Source of the DNA: Clostridia bacterium
GTDB taxonomy: Bacteria; Bacillota; Clostridia; UMGS1810
Length of the DNA stretch: 62,951 bases
Assembly: GCA_017397885.1 (NCBI GenBank)
Contig: JAFQHQ010000054.1
Span: 1-62,951, forward strand
Direction of reading: 5' to 3'
The number at the start of each line of letters is the position of its first letter. Position 1 is the first letter of the stretch. The notes beneath the pieces were generated by a model, which made no database searches, was not told the origin of the DNA, and saw only the letters and a list, made by a program, of their open reading frames with translations. The position numbers were made by a program, and so were the translations under genes. Positions 1 to 8,072 of this stretch are shown here, in pieces.

Positions 1-140
1 GACTTGCACGCCGTGGATATTATGATATATCCGAGGCATACAAGTCTTTGCACTCATTATGATTGAGCCGCCGTGTACCGAACGGTACGCACGGTGGTGT
101 GAGAGGGGCGAAACTCATTAAGAGTTAGCCTCTACTCGAT
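1..140 (+). mobile_element. 3' end of a group II intron (domain V, domain VI, splice site)
   Basis: Positions 65-99 fold as a domain V hairpin. It starts with GAGCCG, has a stem CCGTG/CACGG, a two-base bulge and an upper stem UACC/GGUA around a tetraloop. Positions 101-137 fold as domain VI (GAGAGG... with the AACTC/GAGTT arm at 112-125) and carry a bulged A in the descending strand. The end CTACTCGAT near 131-140 matches the usual 3' end of bacterial maturase-encoding group II introns. Upstream, GACTTG (1-6) pairs with CAAGTC (41-46), and GGATAT/ATATCC forms an inner hairpin, as expected for domain IV remnants. The reverse transcriptase ORF would lie to the left, outside the window. The exact last intron base is an estimate. 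Confidence 0.82.
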
Positions 141-153
141 TTGGGATATTTGT

Positions 154-180
154 TGCACTCGTGAAGTGCAGTTATTTTTA
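154..180. terminator. short hairpin between the intron and the end of holA
   Basis: TGCACT (154-159) pairs with AGTGCA (165-170) around a 5-nt loop. A T-rich run (GTTATTTTTA) follows on the + strand. It could stop transcripts leaving the intron. For leftward holA transcripts the following bases are not U-rich, so it is weak in that direction. It overlaps the holA stop codon by the last three bases. Confidence 0.45.
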
Positions 181-1164
181 TGAAATTATTGTTGCCATCA
201 GAACATCAAGTGCCGCCCACGGCTCGGATTTGCCGGATTTTATTTTGTGGTCGGTTTCGGCGCACAAATTAATTACCGCATCAAGCTTTTCAGCAGAAAC
301 ATTTCTTGCCTTTTTAAGATTGAGATTAACAATAAACTCTTTTTGCTTGATTTGTATAGCAATGTCTCGCGCGGTCATTGTTTGTGACATGATTTTAATT
401 TTGCGAAGTTGATTGAATTTTGAGAATATTGCTCCGTTAATTGCTATGGGTTCTTCTCTAAGGAGCTTTAATTCTTCATACTTTTTGCAAGCATCGGATA
501 TTTTACCGTCGAGAGCATCGTCAATCATGTCAAACACACGGCTTTCGGCAATTTTGCAACAGCATATGTCAATGTCTTTTTCGGTGATTTTTGAAGATGA
601 GCAATAAGAGCACAGTTTGTCTATTTCATTTTTCAAAAGATACATACTCGGTGAACAGCAATCTATGAGATATTGGGCACATGATGCAGACATTTCTTTT
701 TTCATGCTTGACACATGTCTGCCAATCCAGTTTATGAGGTCGTGGGGTTTTTGAAACGGAAATTCGTCAACACTGTGTGCAGACAAAAGTTTTTTGTAAA
801 GAGCACTTCTTTTGTCAACATTTTTTTCGGAAAAGATAATAATGACAAAATCCGGCATATCGTCAAACAGTTCGTTCCAGAATTTTTTTTCGGTTTCACT
901 GACCTTTTTAAAAATATCCGAATCTTTAATGTATAATATCTTCTTTTCGCTCATACACGGATATGATGCAACAAAGTCGGAAACTTCCTCACAGTCGGGC
1001 TTTTTTGAGGTGTATTCTTTGTAGTTGAAATCGGCAAAAGATGGGTCAAGCACCTTTTTAACCAATTCATTTTTATAGTTATCACGCAAATAGTCTTCTT
1101 CACCCCACAGAAGATATACGTTTTTAAAATTCAATGATTTGAGATCGTCTTTTATTCCGGCCAT
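178..1164 (-). CDS. holA: DNA polymerase III subunit delta
   Basis: 328 aa, the normal length for HolA. The protein opens (near residues 15-25) with NVYLLWGEEDYLRDNY, the degenerate P-loop-like start of the clamp-loader delta subunit, and later has the helical collar region typical of the family. Delta opens the beta sliding clamp so that the clamp loader can place it on primed DNA. The ATG at 1164 is preceded by AAAGGA. It starts 12 bp after the comEC stop on the same strand, so the two are co-transcribed; comEC followed by holA is the conserved order in many Firmicutes. The end of the gene abuts a group II intron. Confidence 0.9.
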   Translation of the reverse strand: MAGIKDDLKSLNFKNVYLLWGEEDYLRDNYKNELVKKVLDPSFADFNYKEYTSKKPDCEEVSDFVASYPCMSEKKILYIKDSDIFKKVSETEKKFWNELFDDMPDFVIIIFSEKNVDKRSALYKKLLSAHSVDEFPFQKPHDLINWIGRHVSSMKKEMSASCAQYLIDCCSPSMYLLKNEIDKLCSYCSSSKITEKDIDICCCKIAESRVFDMIDDALDGKISDACKKYEELKLLREEPIAINGAIFSKFNQLRKIKIMSQTMTARDIAIQIKQKEFIVNLNLKKARNVSAEKLDAVINLCAETDHKIKSGKSEPWAALDVLMATIIS

Positions 1165-1176
1165 GGCTATATCCTT

Positions 1177-3420
1177 TCATTTCATGGTTTTTATATCGGT
1201 GATTCTGTTTTTGTCAGCACACACCGTTATTGCTCCGTCAGATGACGTGCAATATATTTTGCAATGCGTTTTTTTCAACACTTCAAGAGTTTCGGGTTTT
1301 GGATGACCATATGAATTGTTTTTGCCACACGATATAATCGCAGTTTCGCATCCTGCCGATTCAACAAAACTGTCCAAAGCATCGCAGTATCCGCCATGGT
1401 GTGGCACTTTCAAAATATCACATTTAACATCTTTGCTCTTCAGATTTTCGATACCTGCTGTTTGAATATCTCCGCAAAAGAGAAATGTTTTTTGCCCGAA
1501 TGAGAGTTTTATAACAGAAGACATGTCGTTGTTTTCAAAAAACATGTCCGGGGAAGGAGACATAAATTCAAGCTTTGCATTGTTTGAAAAATCAACCGAG
1601 GTTCCCCGGCTTACATAACGCACATTTATGTGATGTTTTATTGCAGTTTCAAGAATCATTCGATAATTTTGCATAGCTTCCGATTCGGACTTGTCAAAAT
1701 ATTTTGGGATAAGCAGATTGTTTATTTTGCAAAGCTTTGAAAACTCGGGAATCATGTTTGTATGATCATTGTGAAAATGGGTTACTATGAGCATATCAAT
1801 TTCATCGATGCCCCGAGTTCTCACAATGTCCGAAACGGCATCTGCCATTGTTGTTGCAGAGTTGTCATTTGTGCCGCAATCAATCATAACGGCACTTTCT
1901 CCAAGTTCTATCAGTGTGCATTCTCCCTGTCGCACATCGCAATATGTTATTTGTATTGTTTCGTTTTTATCATTATACCTCAAAAAGCTTCCGCCTGCAA
2001 CAGCAAAAATCAGAATTATCAGAAATGCCTTTTTTAAGCCTTTTTTCATTGCTGTATACATTGTCAGAGCGTAAAATGTTATAAATATCAGGATGACCGA
2101 TATTGTAATTACATTAATTTCGGGAGTGCTTGCCGGAAGAGACGAAACAAAACGAGCAACATAAAGAATGTATTCCGAAATCGATTCCAGCACATACCCG
2201 AGAATTTGGGACAGACTGTCAAAACCCATGGCAGAAATTGCCGCAAACACTACGCTCCCGCCAAGAAAGTAGGGGACAACAGGCAAAACAAGCAAATTTG
2301 TAAGCCACGAATATGTTGTGATATATCCAAAAGATACGACGGTTACGGGCAGGGTAAATAAAATGGACATAACAGATATCAAGGCTGTGTTGAATGCATA
2401 ATTTTCGGACAGTTTTTGCAGTGATTTGTGATTTTTTGCAAGGTTTATAACGTCAATGCTCACAAGCACCGAAAGGGTTGAAAGAAATGACAGTAAAAAT
2501 CCGGTGTTCCAAAGTGAATAGGGCATGAATGTCACAATTACAAACCCTGAAATAAAGAGCGAATTTTTGGCACTGTAATCTCTGGATATAACAGATGAAA
2601 CCGAGAGAATGGTCATCATTATGAGAGCTCTGTATACCGAAAGTCCGAATCCGGTGAAAACAAGCACAAATCCACCTACGGCAATTGTTGCCATGAGTGT
2701 TAAAATGGCTTTTTTGATTCTTTTTATTTTCAGTTTAGCAATGAAATATGTTACCATGAAGATAAAAAGATTCAAATGAAGACCGGATATTGCAACAATA
2801 TGATAAATACCAGACATCTTAAGGGCTGCAGAGTCATCGGCAGAAATTCCGCTTCGGTTCCCTGAAACAATTGCCGTCACCAGACCGGCATTGTCCTTTG
2901 ATATATACTTTTTGGCATTGTCCGTGAATCTGTTTCGGATATTATAAATACTTGCAGCCAATGAATCTTTTGCGGGTGTAACCATTATGTTTTCACATTT
3001 GACATATCCGCTTGCGACAATTCCCTGCGAAAACAGATATTCGTCGTAATTAAATGCACCCGGGTTTGAAGTGCTGTTTTGTGAAGTGAGTTTAGTGCTG
3101 AAAACCACTTTGTCTTTATAGCCGAAACCGGTCTTTTTATCTTCACAGTCCGTTATTGTCACATATATCTTTTCGCCAATCAGAAAATCACAGTCCGATT
3201 CTTGGGGTATAACTTGAATGGAGACTGTCTTTTCGCTTGTAACCGGATATGATGAAATTATTCCCGAAATAAAAATCTCTTTTTCACAAAGGTTTAAATT
3301 TTTTTCAATGTGACAATACTTTTTGGTATAAAGATTAACCGAAACAGCCATGATTAAAATTGCCACTGTAAAGAGCAGAATTTGAGTGCGAAATTTTGCG
3401 ATTTTATGTAATATTTTCAT
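1177..3420 (-). CDS. comEC: ComEC/Rec2-type DNA uptake channel protein
   Basis: 747 aa, full length for ComEC. An N-terminal membrane segment and a beta-rich DUF4131-type domain are followed by the Competence domain with many hydrophobic helices (ISGLHLNLFIF is its typical helix start). The C-terminal 270 residues form a metallo-beta-lactamase-like domain with the metal-binding HFHNDH motif and a later HHGG. The family forms the inner-membrane channel that takes up single-stranded DNA during transformation; the C-terminal domain is thought to degrade one strand. No other competence genes lie in the window, so natural transformation is not shown here. A good promoter lies just upstream (3454-3482). 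Confidence 0.92.
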   Translation of the reverse strand: MKILHKIAKFRTQILLFTVAILIMAVSVNLYTKKYCHIEKNLNLCEKEIFISGIISSYPVTSEKTVSIQVIPQESDCDFLIGEKIYVTITDCEDKKTGFGYKDKVVFSTKLTSQNSTSNPGAFNYDEYLFSQGIVASGYVKCENIMVTPAKDSLAASIYNIRNRFTDNAKKYISKDNAGLVTAIVSGNRSGISADDSAALKMSGIYHIVAISGLHLNLFIFMVTYFIAKLKIKRIKKAILTLMATIAVGGFVLVFTGFGLSVYRALIMMTILSVSSVISRDYSAKNSLFISGFVIVTFMPYSLWNTGFLLSFLSTLSVLVSIDVINLAKNHKSLQKLSENYAFNTALISVMSILFTLPVTVVSFGYITTYSWLTNLLVLPVVPYFLGGSVVFAAISAMGFDSLSQILGYVLESISEYILYVARFVSSLPASTPEINVITISVILIFITFYALTMYTAMKKGLKKAFLIILIFAVAGGSFLRYNDKNETIQITYCDVRQGECTLIELGESAVMIDCGTNDNSATTMADAVSDIVRTRGIDEIDMLIVTHFHNDHTNMIPEFSKLCKINNLLIPKYFDKSESEAMQNYRMILETAIKHHINVRYVSRGTSVDFSNNAKLEFMSPSPDMFFENNDMSSVIKLSFGQKTFLFCGDIQTAGIENLKSKDVKCDILKVPHHGGYCDALDSFVESAGCETAIISCGKNNSYGHPKPETLEVLKKTHCKIYCTSSDGAITVCADKNRITDIKTMK

Positions 3421-3453
3421 TTTATTATACCTTTAAAATAATTTTCTGTAGAT

Positions 3454-3482
3454 ATCTTACCACTTTTTTGTACAAATAACAA
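3454..3482 (-). promoter_or_regulatory. promoter of comEC-holA
   Basis: On the - strand, -35 TTGTTA (3477-3482) and -10 TAAGAT (3454-3459) are separated by exactly 17 bp. The comEC ATG follows about 33 bp after the -10 box. Its -35 box lies one base from the -35 box of the opposite promoter. Confidence 0.65.
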
Positions 3483-3483
3483 C

Positions 3484-3512
3484 TTGATTTTATTAAAAAG
3501 TTGTTATATAAT
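3484..3512 (+). promoter_or_regulatory. promoter of the phosphoesterase gene
   Basis: -35 TTGATT (3484-3489), a 17-bp spacer and a perfect -10 TATAAT (3507-3512). The leader to the start codon is about 80 nt. It is back to back with the comEC promoter. Confidence 0.75.
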
Positions 3513-3596
3513 ATGTTTTAATCATAAAACTAAAATGGATTGTTATGTGATTTTAATGGGTTATTGTGATTAATATTCATGGAGGTGCTCTTACAT

Positions 3597-4322
3597 ATGG
3601 CTCTGTATGCTATGAGCGATTTGCATCTTTCGCTTTCTGCTCCAAAGCCAATGGATGTGTTCGGTACCTCCTGGCACAATTACATGGAAAAAATTTCTGA
3701 CAACTGGCAAAGGATTGTGACAGACAGGGATGCCGTTGTAGTCGGCGGTGACATCTCATGGGCAATGTATATGGATGAAGCATATGAAGACTTTAGGTTT
3801 CTCAATGCTTTACCCGGGAAAAAATATTTGTCAAGAGGAAATCACGACTACTGGTGGCAGACACTTGCCAAAATGAAGGCATATGTTTCAAATAATAAAT
3901 TTGACACCATCAGTTTCATTCAAAACGATGCGTTCATTTTTGAAAACAAATCCGTTGCTGCAACAAGGGGGTGGATTTTGCCGTCATCCGATTCATTCGG
4001 CACCGAGGACAAAAGAATCTATGAGCGTGAGCTCATCAGACTTTCGCTTGCCTGTGATGCAATGGAAAGATGTGAGAAGCAAAATTCATTATCCGAGTTT
4101 GAAAGAATAGTTGTTTTGCACTATCCGCCGATTTCTTCAAACGGTAAGCCCGATGAAGGTATTTTCGAAGTGTTTCGAAAATACGGCATAAAAAAATGTG
4201 TCTACGGTCATCTTCACGGCCCGGCACATCAAAGTGCTTTTTGCGGTAATCTGGACGGGATTGAGCTAAAGCTTGTTTCTGCCGATTATCTAAAGTTTAT
4301 CCCGTGTAATCTGGATTTTTAA
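3597..4322 (+). CDS. calcineurin-like metallophosphoesterase
   Basis: 241 aa. The metal-binding motifs of the calcineurin-like superfamily are present in order: DLHLS near the N-terminus, GGDISW, GNHDYWW, and GHLHG near the end. Family members hydrolyse phosphomono- or diesters with a two-metal centre; the substrate here cannot be told. An upstream in-frame ATG at 3579 overlaps the ribosome binding site GGAGGTG (3581-3587), so the ATG at 3597 is the likely start. This also begins the protein right before the conserved YAMSDLHL strand. It precedes tig by 55 bp with no clear terminator between, so partial co-transcription with tig is possible. Confidence 0.85.
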   Translation: MALYAMSDLHLSLSAPKPMDVFGTSWHNYMEKISDNWQRIVTDRDAVVVGGDISWAMYMDEAYEDFRFLNALPGKKYLSRGNHDYWWQTLAKMKAYVSNNKFDTISFIQNDAFIFENKSVAATRGWILPSSDSFGTEDKRIYERELIRLSLACDAMERCEKQNSLSEFERIVVLHYPPISSNGKPDEGIFEVFRKYGIKKCVYGHLHGPAHQSAFCGNLDGIELKLVSADYLKFIPCNLDF

Positions 4323-4377
4323 TCCGGTTAATATATAACATAAACAATCAAAAATTTTTTTGGGAGGTTTCCTACAG

Positions 4378-5823
4378 ATGAAACTTATAAAAAATGAACA
4401 GGTAGAAAAAAACACAGTCAAACTCACGATCGAGATTGACAAAGAAACTTTTGAAAAAGCAATTGAAAAATCCTACAAGAAGAATGTAAAGCAAATCACT
4501 CTTCCCGGATTCAGAAAGGGTAAAGCACCCAGAAAACTCATCGAAAAATACTATGGCGAAGGCGTGTTCTATGAAGATGCTGTTAACTTTGTATGCCCCG
4601 AAGCATATGAATTTGCAGTTAAAGAATCAGGTATTGAACCCGTTGACCGTCCCGAAATCGACATCGACGACATCGGCAATGACAAAGCTCTTGTGCTCAC
4701 AGCAACAGTAACCGTTAAACCCGAAGTTACTCTCGGTGAATACAAAGGCGTTAAATGCGAAAAAATTGTTTATGAAACAAAAGACGAAGACATCGAAGCC
4801 GAAATCAAAAACGTTCAGGAGCAGAACGCAAGACTCGTTGCAGTTGAAGACAGAAAAGTTGAAAAAGGTGACATCACTGTTATCGACTTCGAAGGTTTTA
4901 CCGACGGTGTTGCATTTGAAGGCGGCAAAGGCACAAACCACACACTTGAAATCGGAAGCGGTCAGTTTATCCCCGGTTTTGAAGATCAGCTCATCGGTGC
5001 CGAAATCGGCGTAGAAACCGAAGTTAATGTTACATTCCCCGAAGAATATCATTCAGAAGCTCTCAAAGGCAAACCTGCAGTGTTCAAAGTAACTGTTAAA
5101 GAAATCAAGGTTAAAGAACTTCCCGAGCTCGACGATGATTTTGCAAAAGACATCAGCGAATTCGACACATTTGCAGAATACAAAAACAGCATCAAAGAAA
5201 AGCTCGACAAATCAAATGAAGCAAAAACAAAGGGCGAATTTGAAAACAAACTTGTTGAAGCTGTTTCCGAAGCCAGTGAAGCAGACATTCCCCAGTGCAT
5301 GATTGACAATCGTATTGAAGATATGATTAAAGAATTCGGTTACCGTCTCTCATCACAGGGTCTCAACATGGAACAGTACATGCAGATTACGGGAACAACC
5401 GTAGATTCTTTCAAAGAACAGTTCAAAGATCAGGCAACTGCTCAGGTTAAATCTAACCTTGTTTTGGAAAAAATCGCTAAAGTAGAAAACATCGAAGTTA
5501 CAGACGAAGACCTCGAAGCAGAACTTGCTCAGATGGCTGAAATGTATGGTATGGAGCTTGATAAAGTTAAAACTCTCGTTGGTGACAACGAAAAAGAATC
5601 AATGAAAGAAGACATCAAACTTAAAAAAGCAGTAGCAATCATTGCTGAAAATGCAAAAGCTGAAAAGCCCAAAGCAACAGCTAAAAAAGCTCCTGCAAAA
5701 AAGACAGCCGCTAAAGCTGAAAAAGCAGAAGACGGAGAAGAAAAACCTGCTAAAAAAACAACAAAAGCAGCTCCTAAAAAGACAGTTGCAAAAGCTAAAG
5801 TAGAAAAGAAAGACGAAGAATAA
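4378..5823 (+). CDS. tig: trigger factor, peptidyl-prolyl isomerase/ribosome-bound chaperone
   Basis: 481 aa from the ATG at 4378, which follows GGGAGGT; the in-frame ATG at 4360 overlaps poor context. The N-terminal ribosome-docking loop is GFRKGKAPR at residues 44-52. A FKBP-type isomerase domain follows (VIDFEGFTDG near residue 155), then the helical chaperone C-domain. The protein binds nascent chains at the ribosome exit tunnel. The unusual part is a tail of about 60 residues made almost only of Lys, Ala, Glu, Thr and Pro (AKKAPAKKTAAK type), which standard trigger factors of about 430 aa lack. It is followed by clpP and clpX, the common tig-clpP-clpX arrangement. Confidence 0.95.
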   Translation: MKLIKNEQVEKNTVKLTIEIDKETFEKAIEKSYKKNVKQITLPGFRKGKAPRKLIEKYYGEGVFYEDAVNFVCPEAYEFAVKESGIEPVDRPEIDIDDIGNDKALVLTATVTVKPEVTLGEYKGVKCEKIVYETKDEDIEAEIKNVQEQNARLVAVEDRKVEKGDITVIDFEGFTDGVAFEGGKGTNHTLEIGSGQFIPGFEDQLIGAEIGVETEVNVTFPEEYHSEALKGKPAVFKVTVKEIKVKELPELDDDFAKDISEFDTFAEYKNSIKEKLDKSNEAKTKGEFENKLVEAVSEASEADIPQCMIDNRIEDMIKEFGYRLSSQGLNMEQYMQITGTTVDSFKEQFKDQATAQVKSNLVLEKIAKVENIEVTDEDLEAELAQMAEMYGMELDKVKTLVGDNEKESMKEDIKLKKAVAIIAENAKAEKPKATAKKAPAKKTAAKAEKAEDGEEKPAKKTTKAAPKKTVAKAKVEKKDEE

Positions 5824-5838
5824 TCAAATTATGAATAT

Positions 5839-5861
5839 GAGCCGACCGTCTCGGTCGGCTC
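5839..5861 (+). terminator. perfect hairpin between tig and clpP
   Basis: GAGCCGACCG (5839-5848) and its exact complement (5852-5861) are separated by TCT. The downstream sequence is only mildly U-rich (ACATTTAAAT), so it may be an incomplete terminator, an attenuator or an mRNA-stability element between tig and clpP. Confidence 0.6.
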
Positions 5862-5902
5862 ACATTTAAATCCAAACAATTAATGCAAGGAGGAAATGCA
5901 AA

Positions 5903-6487
5903 ATGAGTCTTGTACCAATGGTCATTGAACAAACAAACAGAGGAGAACGTTCATTCGATATTTATTCCAGACTTTTAAAGGACAGAATAATATTTTTGGG
6001 CGAAGAGGTTAACGACGTAACCGCAAGCCTTGTGGTTGCACAAATGCTTTTCCTTGAGGCGGAAGACCCCGACAAGGACATCAGTCTCTACATCAACAGC
6101 CCCGGCGGATCAATCACCTCCGGCATGGCAATTTATGACACCATGCAATATATTAAATGCGATGTTTCCACAATCTGCATTGGCATGGCGGCTTCCATGG
6201 GAGCATTCCTTTTGGCGGCGGGTGCAAAGGGAAAAAGATTTGCACTTCCAAACAGTGAAATCATGATTCATCAGCCTCTCGGCGGTATGCAGGGGCAGGC
6301 TACCGACATCAAAATTCATGCCGACAGAATCATCAAAATCAAACATACATTAAACACAATTCTCAGCGAAAGAACCGGAAAATCACTTGAACAAATTACT
6401 GCCGACACCGAAAGAGACAATTTCATGACAGCTTTTGAAGCAAAGGAATACGGTCTTGTTGACGAAGTGATTGAAAAAAGAAAATAA
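5903..6487 (+). CDS. clpP: ATP-dependent Clp protease proteolytic subunit
   Basis: 194 aa, the standard ClpP length. The catalytic triad is visible: Ser98 in GMAASMGAF, His123 in MIHQPLGG and Asp172 in ERDNFM. ClpP forms a two-ring tetradecamer that degrades proteins unfolded by ClpX or other Hsp100 partners. The start is supported by AAGGAGGAAA a few bases upstream. clpX begins 30 bp downstream, so the two subunits are made from one transcript. Confidence 0.97.
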   Translation: MSLVPMVIEQTNRGERSFDIYSRLLKDRIIFLGEEVNDVTASLVVAQMLFLEAEDPDKDISLYINSPGGSITSGMAIYDTMQYIKCDVSTICIGMAASMGAFLLAAGAKGKRFALPNSEIMIHQPLGGMQGQATDIKIHADRIIKIKHTLNTILSERTGKSLEQITADTERDNFMTAFEAKEYGLVDEVIEKRK

Positions 6488-6517
6488 AGTTTTCAGAAAG
6501 TTAGAGGACTACACTGC

Positions 6518-7819
6518 ATGAGTAATAAAAATAATGATAAGCTTGTGTGTTCTTTTTGCGGAAAACCGCAGGAAATGGTAATGAGGCTCATTTCAAGCCC
6601 ATCAGCCGATGTGTTTATCTGCGATGAATGCATAGAAGCTTGCAGTGATATTATTGATTCCGATTACCGCGATCTGGCACCGGCTCCCGAATTTTCTCTT
6701 TCGGATCTTCCAAAGCCCGTTGACATCAAAAACATTTTAGATATGTATGTTGTGGGTCAGGACAGAGCAAAAAAGAGCCTCGCCGTAGCTGTGTATAATC
6801 ATTATAAGCGTATTACTGCCGAAAAGAAAGATAAGGATGACGATGTGGAACTTCAAAAGAGCAACATTCTTCTTGTTGGTCCCACAGGTTCAGGAAAAAC
6901 ACTGCTGGCACAAACCCTGGCAAAAATAATTGATGTTCCTTTTGCCATTGCCGATGCAACCTCCCTCACCGAAGCAGGATATGTGGGCGAGGATGTTGAA
7001 AACATTCTCTTAAAGCTCATTCAGGCGGCAGATTACAATATCGAAAGTGCCGAAAAGGGTATAATTTATATCGACGAAATCGATAAAATTGCCCGCAAAT
7101 CCGAAAACCCGTCCATTACCCGTGATGTAAGCGGCGAAGGTGTTCAGCAAGCACTTTTAAAAATTCTTGAAGGCACGGTAGCTTCTGTTCCTCCTCAGGG
7201 TGGCAGAAAGCATCCTCAGCAAGAATTCATTCAAATTGATACCACAAACATTCTTTTCATTTGCGGTGGTGCATTTGACGGAATCGAAAAAATTATTGAA
7301 CAGCGGACAGGTAAAAAAGTTCTTGGCTTTGGAGCAGATGTCAAATCCAAAAAGGATAAACAGGTTGGAGATGTTCTCAAGGATATTCAGCCTCAGGATC
7401 TTTTGAAATTCGGTCTTATTCCCGAATTCATCGGAAGACTCTCGGTAAGCGTTACCCTTGATTCTCTTGACCGAGATGCTCTCATCAAAATCCTCACAGA
7501 GCCCAAAAATGCCCTTGTTAAGCAATATCAGAAGCTTCTTTCCTATGATGGTGTAAATCTCAAATTTGAACCGAAAGCAATTGAAGCCATTGCCGACAAG
7601 GCAATAGAACGTAAGACGGGAGCCAGGGGACTTCGCTCCATCATGGAAGAAACCATGAGCGACATCATGTTTGAAGCACCTTCAAATGATGAAATAAGCT
7701 CTGTTACCGTAACTGAGAAGCTTGTAGAAGATAAGGTTCTTGCTCTTGCAGATGAAAGCAAGTCAAAACCTCGTCTCAAAGCTGCGACAGCTGTAAAAAA
7801 AGTTAAGATTGATGCGTAA
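6518..7819 (+). CDS. clpX: ATP-dependent Clp protease ATP-binding subunit ClpX
   Basis: 433 aa. The N-terminal zinc-binding domain has Cys11/Cys14 (CSFC) and Cys35/Cys38 (CDEC). The AAA+ module has Walker A GPTGSGKT at residues 121-128, Walker B IIYIDEID and the pore loop GYVGED. ClpX unfolds tagged substrates and feeds them to ClpP. The last 20 residues are Lys- and Ala-rich. A strong terminator follows, closing the tig-clpP-clpX unit. Confidence 0.97.
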   Translation: MSNKNNDKLVCSFCGKPQEMVMRLISSPSADVFICDECIEACSDIIDSDYRDLAPAPEFSLSDLPKPVDIKNILDMYVVGQDRAKKSLAVAVYNHYKRITAEKKDKDDDVELQKSNILLVGPTGSGKTLLAQTLAKIIDVPFAIADATSLTEAGYVGEDVENILLKLIQAADYNIESAEKGIIYIDEIDKIARKSENPSITRDVSGEGVQQALLKILEGTVASVPPQGGRKHPQQEFIQIDTTNILFICGGAFDGIEKIIEQRTGKKVLGFGADVKSKKDKQVGDVLKDIQPQDLLKFGLIPEFIGRLSVSVTLDSLDRDALIKILTEPKNALVKQYQKLLSYDGVNLKFEPKAIEAIADKAIERKTGARGLRSIMEETMSDIMFEAPSNDEISSVTVTEKLVEDKVLALADESKSKPRLKAATAVKKVKIDA

Positions 7820-7823
7820 TCAA

Positions 7824-7887
7824 AACCCCCCTCTTCAAAACCAACTTTTTCCTAAGAAGTTTAACGTTTGAAGGGGGGTTGTATTTT
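7824..7887 (+). terminator. intrinsic terminator after clpX
   Basis: AACCCCCC plus CTTCAAA pair with TTTGAAG and GGGGGGTT across a loop of about 25 nt, with a 2-nt bulge. GTATTTTG follows. Confidence 0.8.
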
Positions 7888-7983
7888 GAAACGAAAAAAT
7901 TATCAAAAACCACTTCTTTTTAACGATTTACTTTATTAAATTATAACAAACATTTGTTTTGACAAAAAAATATCAAAAAAATA

Positions 7984-8012
7984 TTGAAAAATCCTGCGGA
8001 GTATGCTATAAT
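7984..8012 (+). promoter_or_regulatory. strong promoter of nifJ
   Basis: -35 TTGAAA (7984-7989), 17-bp spacer, perfect -10 TATAAT (8007-8012). The leader is about 55 nt and ends in AGGAGGC before the start codon. A-rich tracts upstream of the -35 box resemble an UP element. Confidence 0.8.
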
Positions 8013-8072
8013 AATCACGTATGTTTATATTTATTATAATTTTTTTATAAATCTTTACAGGAGGCTAAAAAA

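Noticed and set aside
1-180. Class C group II intron inserted after a terminator.
   Set aside because: Class C introns have the terminator stem in the 5' exon; here the hairpin is on the 3' exon side, so this class is not supported.
4627-5052. A 141-codon leftward frame opposite tig.
   Set aside because: It is the antisense of a strongly biased coding sequence, is Phe/Asn-rich, and has no ribosome binding site. The same holds for long antisense frames opposite nifJ and the GH4 gene.
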